Both the position numbers and the translations under genes were made by a program. Below the pieces are notes generated by a model. It searched no databases. It was not told the origin of the DNA and saw only the letters and a list, made by a program, of their open reading frames with translations. A stretch of DNA of 64,000 nt. Origin: Actinomycetes bacterium (GTDB lineage: Bacteria; Actinomycetota; Acidimicrobiia; Acidimicrobiales; Aldehydirespiratoraceae). Positions 38,661-48,874 of the stretch are shown piece after piece. The DNA lies in assembly GCA_024276495.1 (NCBI GenBank), contig JAJRXC010000098.1:55700-119699 (forward strand). Reading direction: 5' to 3'. Each line of letters starts with the position of its first letter. Position 1 is the first letter of the stretch.

Positions 38661-39542
38661 ATGGACCATCCCCTCAAGTTCGGCTGGCTGTCGCCCGTGA
38701 TCGGCAATCGCTGGAGCGATCACCGCCCGATCGTCGTTGATCAGTGCACGAACATCCTTCCGACCGCCACCCGACACTTCGACTCGGTGTGGATCGCCGA
38801 TCACTTCTACGGGTTCGACGCCAAAACCGATCCGTTCATGGAGGCATGGACGACACTGACCTGGATCGCCGCCAAGTTCGACGACGTGGAGCTGTGTCAT
38901 CACGTGCTCGGCCACGGCTATCGTCCGCCCGCACTCACCGCGAAGATGGCAGCAACCCTCCAAGTGTTCAGCGGCGGCCGTTTCATGCTCGGCATCGGAG
39001 CCGGCTGGCGAGGCGACGAGTACGAGGCCTACGGCTACGACTTCCCGAAACCCTCGATCCGCTTCGCCCAACTCGAAGAGGTCATCCGGATCTGCCGGCT
39101 CATGTGGACCGAGGACGAGCCGTCCTTCAAGGGCGAGCACTTCCGCATCGCCGGCGCGTCGGCCCCTCCCCTCCCCGACCCGGTCCCGCCGATCTGCGTC
39201 GGAGCGAGCGGCGAGAAGGTCGGGCTTCCCCTCGTGGGGCGGTTGGCCGACGTCTGGCATTGCTCGGTCGGCGCACCCGACGACTGGTCACGAAAGTCGG
39301 GAATCGTGCACGACGCGGCAGCGGGGGCCGGCCGTGATCCCGGTTCGATCGTGATCGCGACCACGAACGAACGGCCCCTGCCCGAACGCGACACCGATTC
39401 GGCCGAACTGGTCGAGCTCCTCTCGACGCAGCGGGAACAAGGAGTCAGCCACTTCGTGATGGACTTCGGGAATCCCGCCGACGTCGAACCGATCCACCGG
39501 TTCGCCGAGCAGGTCATCGCGCCGCTGCGGGCCGCCGAATGA
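38661..39542 (+). CDS. LLM-class (luciferase-like) flavin/F420-dependent oxidoreductase
   Basis: FDSVWIADHF, LQVFSGGRFMLGIGAGWRGDEYEAYGYDFP, PPICVGASGEK. Confidence 0.92.
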   Translation: MDHPLKFGWLSPVIGNRWSDHRPIVVDQCTNILPTATRHFDSVWIADHFYGFDAKTDPFMEAWTTLTWIAAKFDDVELCHHVLGHGYRPPALTAKMAATLQVFSGGRFMLGIGAGWRGDEYEAYGYDFPKPSIRFAQLEEVIRICRLMWTEDEPSFKGEHFRIAGASAPPLPDPVPPICVGASGEKVGLPLVGRLADVWHCSVGAPDDWSRKSGIVHDAAAGAGRDPGSIVIATTNERPLPERDTDSAELVELLSTQREQGVSHFVMDFGNPADVEPIHRFAEQVIAPLRAAE

Positions 39543-39561
39543 CCGCGCCGAGGCGCTGAGG

Positions 39562-40590
39562 ATGCGGGTCGTCTTCGTCGTCATCGATGCCCTGCCCAAC
39601 CAGTGGGTCGGCCCCGTGTGGACCCCTCACCTGTGGCGGCTCGTCGCCGAGGGAGGCTGGCACCCCGAGGGCGGACGGGCGGTGCTGTCCACCGCCACGT
39701 ACCCCAACCACGCCTCCTTCGTGACGGGCCGGGAGCCGGCGAGCCACGGCATCTTCGTCAACCGGGTATGGGACGGCACCCGATTCGTCGGCTCCCACGA
39801 GGTCGGCCCGGCCGGCGACACGATCTTCGCCGCCGCGAGCCGGCACGGCATCGACAGCGCCGTCGTCGTCGGCGACCACAAGTTGATCGGGGTGATGGGC
39901 GCCGGGGACGCCGACCGACACTGGCCCCCCGACGGGCGCCGGGCCGATGTGGCGCTCGACGAGTTCCGCTACGCCGCCGACTCCGCCGTGGTCGACGCGC
40001 TCGACACCACCGGACTGATCGACGCGGAGCTGGCGTTCGTTCACTTCAACGGGCCCGACACCGCCTGTCACATGTTCGGTCCCGACGCACCCGAGACCGG
40101 AGAACGGGTGCGCAGCACCGACGCGGCGTTGGGCGCGCTGCTCGAACGCCTCGCCCCCGGCTGGCACGACACAGTCGTGATGGTCGTGAGCGACCACGAC
40201 CAGGAGACGGTCACCCGCCACGGCGTCGATCTGGCGGCCGCGCTCGAACGGCGCGGCCTTCCCGGCGTCGTCGAGAACGACGGCACCGCCGCCTTGGTTC
40301 TCGACGGGCCGTCGGCCGAGGAGCTCCTCGAGCTGGACGAGGTCGAAGGTGCCCGGACCCTCGACGCCCGCAACACCCTCGTCTGGGGGCCTTCGGGCCA
40401 CGTCTTCGGCCTCTGGCTCGACGAGCTCGCGGGCTCCCACGGCAGCCCCCGCTGCGCCACACAAGTCGCCGTCGTCGGGGGAGGTCATGATCGCGTTCCC
40501 GGCCTGGCCGCCGCGATCGAAACGGCCCGGCCCGACGCCACCTGGTGGGCGCCGACCATCGCGGCACTGCTCGGTTTCGAGCTCAGCTGA
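39562..40590 (+). CDS. Alkaline phosphatase superfamily / nucleotide pyrophosphatase-type phosphodiesterase
   Basis: MRVVFVVIDALPNQWV; YPNHASFVTGREPASHGIFVNRVWD; VSDHD. Confidence 0.88.
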   Translation: MRVVFVVIDALPNQWVGPVWTPHLWRLVAEGGWHPEGGRAVLSTATYPNHASFVTGREPASHGIFVNRVWDGTRFVGSHEVGPAGDTIFAAASRHGIDSAVVVGDHKLIGVMGAGDADRHWPPDGRRADVALDEFRYAADSAVVDALDTTGLIDAELAFVHFNGPDTACHMFGPDAPETGERVRSTDAALGALLERLAPGWHDTVVMVVSDHDQETVTRHGVDLAAALERRGLPGVVENDGTAALVLDGPSAEELLELDEVEGARTLDARNTLVWGPSGHVFGLWLDELAGSHGSPRCATQVAVVGGGHDRVPGLAAAIETARPDATWWAPTIAALLGFELS

Positions 40591-40596
40591 CGTCCG

Positions 40597-41349
40597 TCAG
40601 GTGCCCGACCAGTTCGGGTCACGCTTCTCTGCGAACGCCGCCGGGCCCTCCTTGGCGTCGTTCGACAAGAACACCTCGGCGTACATCGATCCCTGGATCT
40701 CCCAGAGCTCCTCCTCCGTCGCCCCCTGGGTCGCACGGATGATCTTCTTCGACGCCGCGACCGCCAGCGGTGCGTTCTTCGCGATTCGTTCGGCGAGCCC
40801 GACCGCCACGTCGACGGCCTGTCCCGCGGGCGCCAGACGCGACACCAGGCCGAACGCGAGGGCGTCCTCGGCCGAGATCGGATCGCCGGTCACCGCCATC
40901 TCCATCGCTTTTCCGTAGCCGACCCGGCTCGGGAGTCGCATCAGCCCCGCCCCCGCCGCGAACAGGCCCACCTTCACCTCGGGAATACCGAGCCGGGCCC
41001 CTTCGGCGGCCACCAACAGGTCGCACGACAGGGCGATCTCGAGCCCACCGGCGAGGGCGAACCCCTCGATGGCGCCGACCAACGGCTTCGCCGCGCCATT
41101 GCGAAAGAAGGTCGTGATCGGGCCGATGTCCTCACCGCGGGCGAACGCCTTCAGATCCATGCCGGAGCAGAAGGCTCCACCGGCACCAGTGAGGACCGCG
41201 GCGGTCAGACCCGAGTCGTCATCGAGCTCTTCGATCGCGGCCCACAAGCCGGTGGCGAGATCACCGTTTATCGCGTTCTTCGCTTCGGGCCGGTTCATCG
41301 TGATGACCAGAACCCGGTCGCGGCGTTCGGTGAGAATGGCGTCGGACAT
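40597..41349 (-). CDS. Enoyl-CoA hydratase/isomerase family
   Basis: ITMNRPEAKNAINGDLATGLW; GAGGAFCSGMDLKAFARGED; GFALAGGLEIALSCDLLVAAEGARLGIPEV. Confidence 0.93.
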   Translation of the reverse strand: MSDAILTERRDRVLVITMNRPEAKNAINGDLATGLWAAIEELDDDSGLTAAVLTGAGGAFCSGMDLKAFARGEDIGPITTFFRNGAAKPLVGAIEGFALAGGLEIALSCDLLVAAEGARLGIPEVKVGLFAAGAGLMRLPSRVGYGKAMEMAVTGDPISAEDALAFGLVSRLAPAGQAVDVAVGLAERIAKNAPLAVAASKKIIRATQGATEEELWEIQGSMYAEVFLSNDAKEGPAAFAEKRDPNWSGT

Positions 41350-41369
41350 GTCGGCTCTCCTGTGCTCGT

Positions 41370-42149
41370 CTACTTCGGCGGCATGCGGATGCCACCGTCG
41401 ACTCGGATCGTCTCACCGTTGAGATACGGGTTGGTGATGCACTCCATCACCGTGAACGCCAACTCCTCACCGGTCCCCAACCGCTTCGGGAACAGCACCG
41501 ACTGGCCGAGATGGGCCTTGAACGCGTCGGCCCCCTCACCCTCGCCGTAGATCGGTGTGTCGATGAGACCGGGGGCGATCGTGTTGACGCGGACACCAAC
41601 CGCGCTCAGGTCTCGGGCGATCGGAAGGGTCATCCCGACGACACCGCCTTTCGACGCGGAGTAGGCGCACTGGCCGATCTGACCGTCGAACGCGGCAGCG
41701 GACGCCATGTTGACGATGGCCCCGCGCGCGCCGTCGTCGTCGAGCGGCTCGGTCCGGGCCATCGCCGCGGCCGAACGGCTGAGCATGTTGAACGAGCCGA
41801 CCAGGTTGACCTTGAGCACGAACGTGAACGCGTCGAGGTCGAGCGGAACGTTGTTGCGGTCGATCGTCCGGCCGGCATAACCGAGACCGGCCGAGTTCAC
41901 GAGCGCCCGCAACGGGCCCATCTCCGACGCCGCCGCGACCGCGGCGTCGGCGTCGTCGGTGCTGCTCACGTCGCATTTGACGAACAGGCCGCCGAGCTCG
42001 GAGGCGACGACACGGCCCTTCTCCTCGTTCAGGTCGGCGATGACCACCCGCGATCCGGCCGCCGCGAGTTGACGGGCGCTGGCCTCGCCGATCCCCGACG
42101 CGCCACCGGTGACGATCGACGAGCTTCCCTGCAGGTTCATCCTCGGCAT
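41370..42149 (-). CDS. SDR family NAD(P)-dependent oxidoreductase
   Basis: SIVTGGASGIGEASARQLAAAGSRVVIADLNEEKG; CAYSASKGGVVGMTLPIARDLSAVGVRVNTIAPG. Confidence 0.94.
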   Translation of the reverse strand: MPRMNLQGSSSIVTGGASGIGEASARQLAAAGSRVVIADLNEEKGRVVASELGGLFVKCDVSSTDDADAAVAAASEMGPLRALVNSAGLGYAGRTIDRNNVPLDLDAFTFVLKVNLVGSFNMLSRSAAAMARTEPLDDDGARGAIVNMASAAAFDGQIGQCAYSASKGGVVGMTLPIARDLSAVGVRVNTIAPGLIDTPIYGEGEGADAFKAHLGQSVLFPKRLGTGEELAFTVMECITNPYLNGETIRVDGGIRMPPK

Positions 42150-42239
42150 TCGACGAGTGTCGCACGACGCGACTCGTCGTCTCCAACCGAGAAATGATCC
42201 CACGCCGATGAGATGGTGACCGACACGTAGGATGGAGGG

Positions 42240-43838
42240 ATGGCCGCGGCGTCGCTCACCGATCTGTGCTGGGACAACTCGTTCACCCGCGAGCTTCCGG
42301 CCGACCCGTCTCGCGACATCCGCCCGCGGCCGGTGACCCGCGCCGCGTTCTCGTGGGTCGAGCCGACGCCGACATCGGCACCCTCGTTGGTCGCCGTGTC
42401 CGACGAGATGCTCGACGAGCTCGGCCTTCGCCGAGACGTCGTCGACGACCCCCGATTCACCCGGGCCCTCTCCGGCAACGAAGTGACGCCGGAGATGACT
42501 CCGTTCGCCATGTGCTACGGCGGTCACCAGTTCGGCAACTGGGCCGGCCAACTCGGCGACGGACGGGCGATCGCACTCGGCGAAGTGGTCAACGAGCGGT
42601 CCGGTCGCCAGATGTTGCAGCTCAAAGGCGCCGGCCCCACCCCCTACTCGCGAACCGCCGACGGCCTCGCGGTCCTGCGGAGCTCGATCCGCGAGTTCCT
42701 GTGCAGCGAGGCGATGCATCACCTCGGCGTCCCCACGACCCGCGCCCTGAGCCTCTGCCTGACCGGCGACAAGGTCATGCGTGACGTGCTCTACGACGGC
42801 CATCCGGCCCTCGAGCCCGGCGCGGTGGTGTGCCGGGTGGCTCCCTCGTTCATCCGCTTCGGCAACTTCGAGATCTTCGCGGCCCGTCGAGACATCGACA
42901 CGCTACGGACACTGGCCGACTACACGATCCGAACCCACTTCCCCGAGTTGGGCGAGCCTTCACCCGAGGTCTACGCCGCGTGGTTCACCGAGGTTGTGCG
43001 CCGAACGGTCGAGATGGTCGTCGACTGGCAACGGGTCGGATTCGTCCACGGGGTGATGAACACCGACAACATGTCGATTCACGGGCTCACGATCGACTAC
43101 GGGCCCTACGGCTGGCTCGACGACTACGACCCCGACTGGACCCCGAACACCACCGACCGCCAGTTCAAGCGCTACCGCTACGGGGCCCAACCCCAGATCG
43201 CCCAGTGGAACTGCGAACGACTCGCGAACGCGATCTATCCGCTGATCGAGGCCGCCGAGCCGCTGCAGGACGCCCTCGAGCTCTTCGTCTCGCACTTCAA
43301 CGAGGCCTGGCCGGCGATGATGGCCGAGAAGCTCGGCCTCGCCCCGGTCGACGGCCTCGACGATCGGCCCCTCGTCGAGGCCCTCCTCGATCTTCTCCCT
43401 CGTACCGAGACCGACATGACGATCTTCTTTCGCGGTCTCGCCGCCGTCACCGCCGGAACCGACGACCTCGACGAAGCCGATCTCCTCGCCCCCGTCCTCG
43501 ATGCCTACTACCGGCCCGAGGAGCTGACCGGCGAGCTTCGCCACGCGACGCTCGGGTGGCTGCGCGACTACCGGAACCGGCTCACCCGCGACGATCGGTC
43601 CCCCGAGGAGCGCGCCGCGGCGATGAACCTCGTGAACCCCAAGTACGTCCTGCGCAACTATCTCGCCCAGCTCGCCATCGATGCCTCCGAGCAGGGCGAG
43701 CACGAGATGATCGCCGAGCTCCTCGACGTGCTGCGGCGCCCTTACGACGAACAGCCCGAGAACGCGCGCTTCGCCGAGAAGCGACCCGACTGGGCTCGTA
43801 CCCGGGTCGGCTGCTCCATGCTCAGCTGCTCAAGCTGA
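42240..43838 (+). CDS. selO: Protein adenylyltransferase SelO (YdiU family), Cys form
   Basis: MCYGGHQFGNWAGQLGDGRAIALGEV; QLKGAGPTPYSRTADGLAVLRSSIREFLCSEAMHHLGVPTTRALS; C-terminus SCSS encoded TGC TCA AGC TGA. Confidence 0.95.
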   Translation: MAAASLTDLCWDNSFTRELPADPSRDIRPRPVTRAAFSWVEPTPTSAPSLVAVSDEMLDELGLRRDVVDDPRFTRALSGNEVTPEMTPFAMCYGGHQFGNWAGQLGDGRAIALGEVVNERSGRQMLQLKGAGPTPYSRTADGLAVLRSSIREFLCSEAMHHLGVPTTRALSLCLTGDKVMRDVLYDGHPALEPGAVVCRVAPSFIRFGNFEIFAARRDIDTLRTLADYTIRTHFPELGEPSPEVYAAWFTEVVRRTVEMVVDWQRVGFVHGVMNTDNMSIHGLTIDYGPYGWLDDYDPDWTPNTTDRQFKRYRYGAQPQIAQWNCERLANAIYPLIEAAEPLQDALELFVSHFNEAWPAMMAEKLGLAPVDGLDDRPLVEALLDLLPRTETDMTIFFRGLAAVTAGTDDLDEADLLAPVLDAYYRPEELTGELRHATLGWLRDYRNRLTRDDRSPEERAAAMNLVNPKYVLRNYLAQLAIDASEQGEHEMIAELLDVLRRPYDEQPENARFAEKRPDWARTRVGCSMLSCSS

Positions 43839-44420
43839 TGAGGGCAGCTTGCGAATCGTGTCACCCTGGCGAATCCTGCCGGGTGTGACCACTCGGGCGT
43901 TGATCCCGCGGAGTTTCAGCTCTTTGCCGACTTCGCTGTTGACGAACCGGTGGGCGACGACTCCGAAACGGGCGCTGAACTTCGCACAACCGGTGTGGGG
44001 CTGGTCGGTCACCTCGATGACCGCGTCGCCGATGGCGAGCCGGGTCCACGCCGGGAGGTTGGCCTCGCTCAAGTCGAGGTCGACGATGAGCTGATCACCG
44101 GCCAACGGCATTCGTTCCCGTGAACCCGCGATGAGCTCGAGCATGCGGGAGCTCATGATGTTGAGCTGCATGTCGGGATGGGGCCCGCCGTCGTCGGTTC
44201 GACTCGAGCCTCGCTGGTTCCAGTTGTCGCCGGCGAGACCCTCCTCGATGTTCAGCTCGGCCTCCGAGAGCACGTCTCTCACGTCGACCTCCGGACGGCG
44301 CACGATCATCTCGAGGGTGCCCTCGTCGCGCGGGGCCCCGCGGACGTGTTCGAGACCGGCTTCGATCTCCGCCAATGTGAGGTGGTCGGCAACGGCGTCG
44401 ATTCGGGTCATGGCGTCCAT
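43830..44420 (-). CDS. MOSC domain-containing protein
   Basis: LIVDLDLSEANLPAWTRLAIGDAVIEVTDQPHTGCAKFSARFG...RGINARVVTPGRIRQGDTI. Confidence 0.85.
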   Translation of the reverse strand: MDAMTRIDAVADHLTLAEIEAGLEHVRGAPRDEGTLEMIVRRPEVDVRDVLSEAELNIEEGLAGDNWNQRGSSRTDDGGPHPDMQLNIMSSRMLELIAGSRERMPLAGDQLIVDLDLSEANLPAWTRLAIGDAVIEVTDQPHTGCAKFSARFGVVAHRFVNSEVGKELKLRGINARVVTPGRIRQGDTIRKLPSSA

Positions 44421-44517
44421 TGTGGCGCACCGCGCGCCCGGCCACCGATGATTCCCGGCCAGCGCCCGTCGAGCCGCTTCGTCGCAGTCGCCGGAGCCGG
44501 ATGCGAGACTCCGGTCC

Positions 44518-45678
44518 ATGGACCCGAGCTCCGCTCCCTTCGACGAGGTCGCCGCAGTCGACCACGTCCTCACCACCACCCGCGCGGTACGCCGCCGCCT
44601 CGATCTCGATCGGCCGGTCGAGGATCAGGTGATCTTCGACTGCATCGACATCGCCGAACAGAGCCCGACGGGCGGGAACCAGTCGACGCGCCGCTGGCTG
44701 GTGCTACGCGACCCGGCCCGAAAGCTCGCCCTGGCCGAGCTCTATCGCGAGGCCGGCGGTGACTGGATCATCGCCCAGCACGAGGCCATCAGGGAGACGG
44801 GTCACCACAGCGAGAAGGTGACCGCCTCGGCCGCGCATCTCGCCGAGAACCTCGAACGGGTTCCGGCGCTCGTGCTGGTCACGATCTGGGGTGAACACGA
44901 CAACAGCGGACGGCCCGGCTTGTTCGACTCCGTCATTCAGGCCGCGTGGAGCTTCTGTCTCGCACTGCGGGCCCGTGGCCTCGGCAGCGCGTGGACGACC
45001 GTACATCTCAACCGAGCCGACGCGGTCAAGGAGCTCCTCGGCATCCCCGACGGTGTCACCCAGATCGTCCTGCTCCCCGTTGCCCACACCATCGGCACCG
45101 AGTTCCGGCTGGCGCCACGCTTCCCGGCACGCACGATCACCTATGTCGATCGCTGGGGCGACACCCGAGCGGGAAACGCCGACGGTCCGCTCACCCACGA
45201 CTCGGGACCGGGCGTCACCGTCGAGGTGGAGATCGACGCCGCGGCCGACGCGATCTGGCCCTACGTCGCCGACCCAGACCTCCTCGCCCGTTGGAGCGAC
45301 GAGTTCATGGGCGCGACCTGGCACGACGAGCCCGGGCTCGGGGCGACCTTCACGGGGAGGAACCACCAGAAGGTCCTCGGCGACTGGGAGACCACGAGTC
45401 ACATCGTCGGGTACGAACCGCATCGGCTGTTCGCCTGGGCCGTCCGCGACCCCGACGTCCCGAGCACCCAGTGGCGCTTCGAGCTGATTCCGCTCGCCGG
45501 CGCAACCCGTCTCCGGTTCGCGATGACGTTCGGGCCCGGCCCGTCCGGGCTGACCTGGGCGATCGAGAACGACCCCGACAACGAAGCCGCCATCATCCGC
45601 GCCCGCCAGGACACCCACCGGGCCAACATGGGTCGCTGCGTTGCCGGCATCAAGGCGCTGGCCGAACGCGCCGGGTGA
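44518..45678 (+). CDS. Nitroreductase family domain fused to C-terminal SRPBCC domain
   Basis: N-term TRAVRRRLDLDRPVEDQVIFDCIDIAEQSPTGGNQSTRRWLV...; C-term VTVEVEIDAAADAIWPYVADPDLLARWSDEFMGATW...RFELIPLAGATRLRFAMTFGPG. Confidence 0.85.
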   Translation: MDPSSAPFDEVAAVDHVLTTTRAVRRRLDLDRPVEDQVIFDCIDIAEQSPTGGNQSTRRWLVLRDPARKLALAELYREAGGDWIIAQHEAIRETGHHSEKVTASAAHLAENLERVPALVLVTIWGEHDNSGRPGLFDSVIQAAWSFCLALRARGLGSAWTTVHLNRADAVKELLGIPDGVTQIVLLPVAHTIGTEFRLAPRFPARTITYVDRWGDTRAGNADGPLTHDSGPGVTVEVEIDAAADAIWPYVADPDLLARWSDEFMGATWHDEPGLGATFTGRNHQKVLGDWETTSHIVGYEPHRLFAWAVRDPDVPSTQWRFELIPLAGATRLRFAMTFGPGPSGLTWAIENDPDNEAAIIRARQDTHRANMGRCVAGIKALAERAG

Positions 45679-45681
45679 TCC

Positions 45682-47319
45682 TCAGGCCGAGGTGACCGCG
45701 CCACCGTCGGGGACGAGCCAGGTCGTACCGACCCCGACCGGCGATCCCTCGACCGTCGCGTCCTCGACCTCGCGGAACTCGGCGCGCCATTCGTCGGGTG
45801 TCACCACATGGCGGGTCCACCCCCGATTCGTGGCCTGCGCCCATCGCAGATGGGGGCTCTGGGCGAGCACGGCCGGGATGACCGGCTCGAGGAGATCCCC
45901 GTTGGAGGACACGGACGTGCCGACGAACTCGGTGCCGACCACCTCGGCGTCGGGATCGTCGAAGTCGAGGGCCAGGCTCCCGACCCAACTGGAGTGCACA
46001 TCGCCGGTCAACACCACGGGGTTCGCGCTCTCGGTGGCCCGGAGATCGTCGAGCAGGCGCCGTCGGGCCGCGGGATAGCCGTCCCACTGGTCGAGGTTCC
46101 AGGCCTGGTCGCCGGGCAGGAAGCGCCACTGCTGCATCACGACCTGCTGTTGGAGGACGGTGAACCGGGAATCGGACCCTGCGAGCCGCCCGCGCAGCCA
46201 GCCTTCCTGCTCAGCGCCGAGCACCGTGAAGTCGGGATCGAACGCCCCCTCGCAACGAGGCCCGATGTCGGCCGGCGCGCAGACCTGATCGGAGCGGTAC
46301 TGGCGCGTGTCGAGCACCGACAGCGACACGAGCCGGCCGAAATCGATCCCACGGTGAATGGGCCAGTCGGGTCCGGTCGGTGCGGGCAGCCGCACCGGCA
46401 TGTGTTCCCACCAGGCCTGGTAGGCGGCAGCGCGCCGAGCCAGGAACGAGTCGCGGTCGGGGGTCTGGCTCCCCTTCTTGGGCACGTCACCTTGATAGTT
46501 GTTCTCCACCTCGTGATCGTCCCAGGTCACGACCCACGGCGCGACCCGATGCGCCGCCTGGAGCGGCGCTTCACGCTTGTAGCCGCCGTAGACGAGGCGG
46601 TAACCGGCCAGGTCGACCGGCTCGGGGAGATCCAGCTCGCGCACATCGGCGGAGTTGCGCTCGTAGATGTAGTCGCCGCAGTGGAGCACGGCATCGAGAT
46701 CGTGTTCGGCCATGTCATCGAACGCCGTCCAGTAGCCCTGTGAGATGCGTTGACACGAGACGTGACCGAGCACGAGCCGTTCGGCCATGTCTCCCGGCGC
46801 GGGGGTTGTGCGGGTCCGGGCGATCTCGGTCTCGTACGCCCCGACGAAGAACCGGTACCAGTAGGTGCGGGCGGGCTCGAGGTCGCGGAGGTCGACGTGG
46901 GCGCTGTGGGCGAACGCGGCGTCGGTCACGACCTCACCCGAGGCGATGATCTCGGCCATGTTCTCGTCGGCGCCGAGTTGCCAGCCGATGGTGACCGGTT
47001 CCGGACCCATTCCCCCGTCCGGGACCATCGGATCCGGCGCCAACCGCGTCCACAGGATCACCGAATCGTGAGCCGGATCGCCCGATGCGACACCGAGCGA
47101 GAACGGGTTCGAGGAGAACGCGGGCGCGGGCGGCAAGGTCGAGGAGGTCGTCGTGGTGCTGCTGGTCGTGGTCGTCGACGACGTGCCCACCCTCGCGGTG
47201 GTCACCGGCGGCGCCGACGTCGACGAATCGCCGGTGCAGGCTGCCACGAGCCCGCCGGCTCCGACGATCAGGAAGGAACGACGGGTCAGGGCACGAGGAC
47301 GGTCCGAATTGGCGGGCAC
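45682..47319 (-). CDS. phoD: PhoD-family alkaline phosphatase / phosphodiesterase, Tat-type signal
   Basis: RRSFLIVGAGGLVAACTG; NPFSLGVASGDPAHDSVILWTRLAPDP; HCGDYIYE; VTWDDHEVENNYQGDVPKKG; VVLTGDVHSSWVG. Confidence 0.94.
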   Translation of the reverse strand: MPANSDRPRALTRRSFLIVGAGGLVAACTGDSSTSAPPVTTARVGTSSTTTTSSTTTTSSTLPPAPAFSSNPFSLGVASGDPAHDSVILWTRLAPDPMVPDGGMGPEPVTIGWQLGADENMAEIIASGEVVTDAAFAHSAHVDLRDLEPARTYWYRFFVGAYETEIARTRTTPAPGDMAERLVLGHVSCQRISQGYWTAFDDMAEHDLDAVLHCGDYIYERNSADVRELDLPEPVDLAGYRLVYGGYKREAPLQAAHRVAPWVVTWDDHEVENNYQGDVPKKGSQTPDRDSFLARRAAAYQAWWEHMPVRLPAPTGPDWPIHRGIDFGRLVSLSVLDTRQYRSDQVCAPADIGPRCEGAFDPDFTVLGAEQEGWLRGRLAGSDSRFTVLQQQVVMQQWRFLPGDQAWNLDQWDGYPAARRRLLDDLRATESANPVVLTGDVHSSWVGSLALDFDDPDAEVVGTEFVGTSVSSNGDLLEPVIPAVLAQSPHLRWAQATNRGWTRHVVTPDEWRAEFREVEDATVEGSPVGVGTTWLVPDGGAVTSA

Positions 47320-47375
47320 CGCCGGAGGCTACGGCGCTAATGACGCCTCGGCCAGCGAGGCGCTACCGTGCCGAC

Positions 47376-47843
47376 ATGTGTGGGCGGCGGCGAACCATCG
47401 GTCTGGGACTGATCGGGCTCGCGACGGTGCTGCCGGCGAGCCCGGCGGCCGCCGACGACACGATCGCACCGACCGGCTTCCCGGCCGATCAACCCGGCGT
47501 TCCCGGAGGTGGCGGTGTCGCCGCCCTGGTGATCATCGACATTCTCGTGTCGGTCGGGCTCACGATCTGGAAGTTCTCCGCGATACGCGACATCGGTGTG
47601 CGGCGGGGCATGAGTCGTCGAGACGCCACCACCGCCGCGTTCTTCTCCGACGATTCCGTGATGCTGGGAATGGTGCTCAAGGACGAGGAGCCCGATGCGC
47701 AGCCGTTGTCCGGGCGCGACGACGAGGCCCGAGCCCCCACCCTCGAGGAGCGGCTCGCGAAGCTCGAACGTCTCCGCGTCGCCGGGTCGATCACCGACGA
47801 AGAAGCCGCGGCGCGCCGCGCCGAGATCATCGACGAGATCTAG
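47376..47843 (+). CDS. Membrane protein with SHOCT-like C-terminus
   Basis: Signal/TM then TLEERLAKLERLRVAGSITDEEAAARRAEIIDEI. Confidence 0.65.
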   Translation: MCGRRRTIGLGLIGLATVLPASPAAADDTIAPTGFPADQPGVPGGGGVAALVIIDILVSVGLTIWKFSAIRDIGVRRGMSRRDATTAAFFSDDSVMLGMVLKDEEPDAQPLSGRDDEARAPTLEERLAKLERLRVAGSITDEEAAARRAEIIDEI

Positions 47844-48862
47844 CTCTCGTTCCCGCCGCTCCCTGCGGCGCGCCAGCCGTCGATTCGCGCCCGGTCGGCG
47901 AAGCTCTCCACGAGCGAGTTCTCGGCGAGGGCCCGCAGCCCCGCCTCGTCGAGCCCGCACAGATTCCAGGCGTGTTCGTACTCCGCGAGCAGATCGGTGG
48001 CGAACAGCGGCGGATCGTCGGAGCCGAGCGTGACGGTGATGCCCGCGTCGAGCATCGCGGGGAGGGGATGCACATCGATCGACGGCACCGCGGCCAGCGC
48101 GACATTGCTGGCCGGACACACGTCACAGGCGATCCCGCGCTCGACGAGCAGCGCGACCACCGCCGGATCGTCCATCGCGCCGATGCCGTGCTGGATGCGC
48201 TCGGCGCCGAACTCCTCCACCGCGTGGCGCACCTCCCAGGCGGGACCGTGTTCCCCCGCGTGGCTCACCGTGTGAAGGCCCGCGTCGCGGACCCGCACGA
48301 ACGCCGAGGCGAAGTCCTCCTCGGGCCAGTTGTCCGACGGTCCACCCATCCCCACGGCGATCACCCGCGGATCGCGTTCGGCCAGCACGACATCGAGCGC
48401 ACGGTGCGCGGCCGCGGCGCCCAGATGCGGCGACAGGTCGGGGATCAGCAGCGAAGAGATGCCGGTCTCGGCCTCGGCCCGGTCACAACCCTCGACGATG
48501 CCACCGAGGATCTCCGACCAGTCGGCTTCCCGCTCGACGATGTGGTAGCTCGACGACACGTGGAACTCCACATGGACGACACCTTGGGCGTGCGCCGACC
48601 GGAGATAGGTGTCGGCGATGAGCGCGAAGTCGTCGCGGTCGCGCAGAAGGCCACAGATCCAGAAGTAGCGCTCGAGGAAGTCGGGGAACCCGTCGAAGTG
48701 CAGCCACCCTCGCAGTCCGGCCTCGTCGGGGGCGGGAGGCGAGACGCCGTGCCGTTCGGCCAGCGAGAGCATCGTCGTGGGGTCGACGCTGCCCTCCAGG
48801 TGGACATGGAGCTCCGCCTTGGGCAGGGCCCGGGCGGCGGCTCGGGGAAAAGGTCGGGTCAC
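47840..48862 (-). CDS. add: Adenosine deaminase
   Basis: LPKAELHVHLEGSVDPTTMLSLAERHG; HAGEHGPAWEVRHAVEEFGAERIQHGIGA; TLGSDDPPLF. Confidence 0.93.
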   Translation of the reverse strand: MTRPFPRAAARALPKAELHVHLEGSVDPTTMLSLAERHGVSPPAPDEAGLRGWLHFDGFPDFLERYFWICGLLRDRDDFALIADTYLRSAHAQGVVHVEFHVSSSYHIVEREADWSEILGGIVEGCDRAEAETGISSLLIPDLSPHLGAAAAHRALDVVLAERDPRVIAVGMGGPSDNWPEEDFASAFVRVRDAGLHTVSHAGEHGPAWEVRHAVEEFGAERIQHGIGAMDDPAVVALLVERGIACDVCPASNVALAAVPSIDVHPLPAMLDAGITVTLGSDDPPLFATDLLAEYEHAWNLCGLDEAGLRALAENSLVESFADRARIDGWRAAGSGGNES

Positions 48863-48874
48863 ACCGGCATCCTT

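Noticed and set aside
43824-43838. Selenocysteine at the SelO C-terminus
   Set aside because: The relevant codon is TGC (Cys); the TGA is the true terminal stop.
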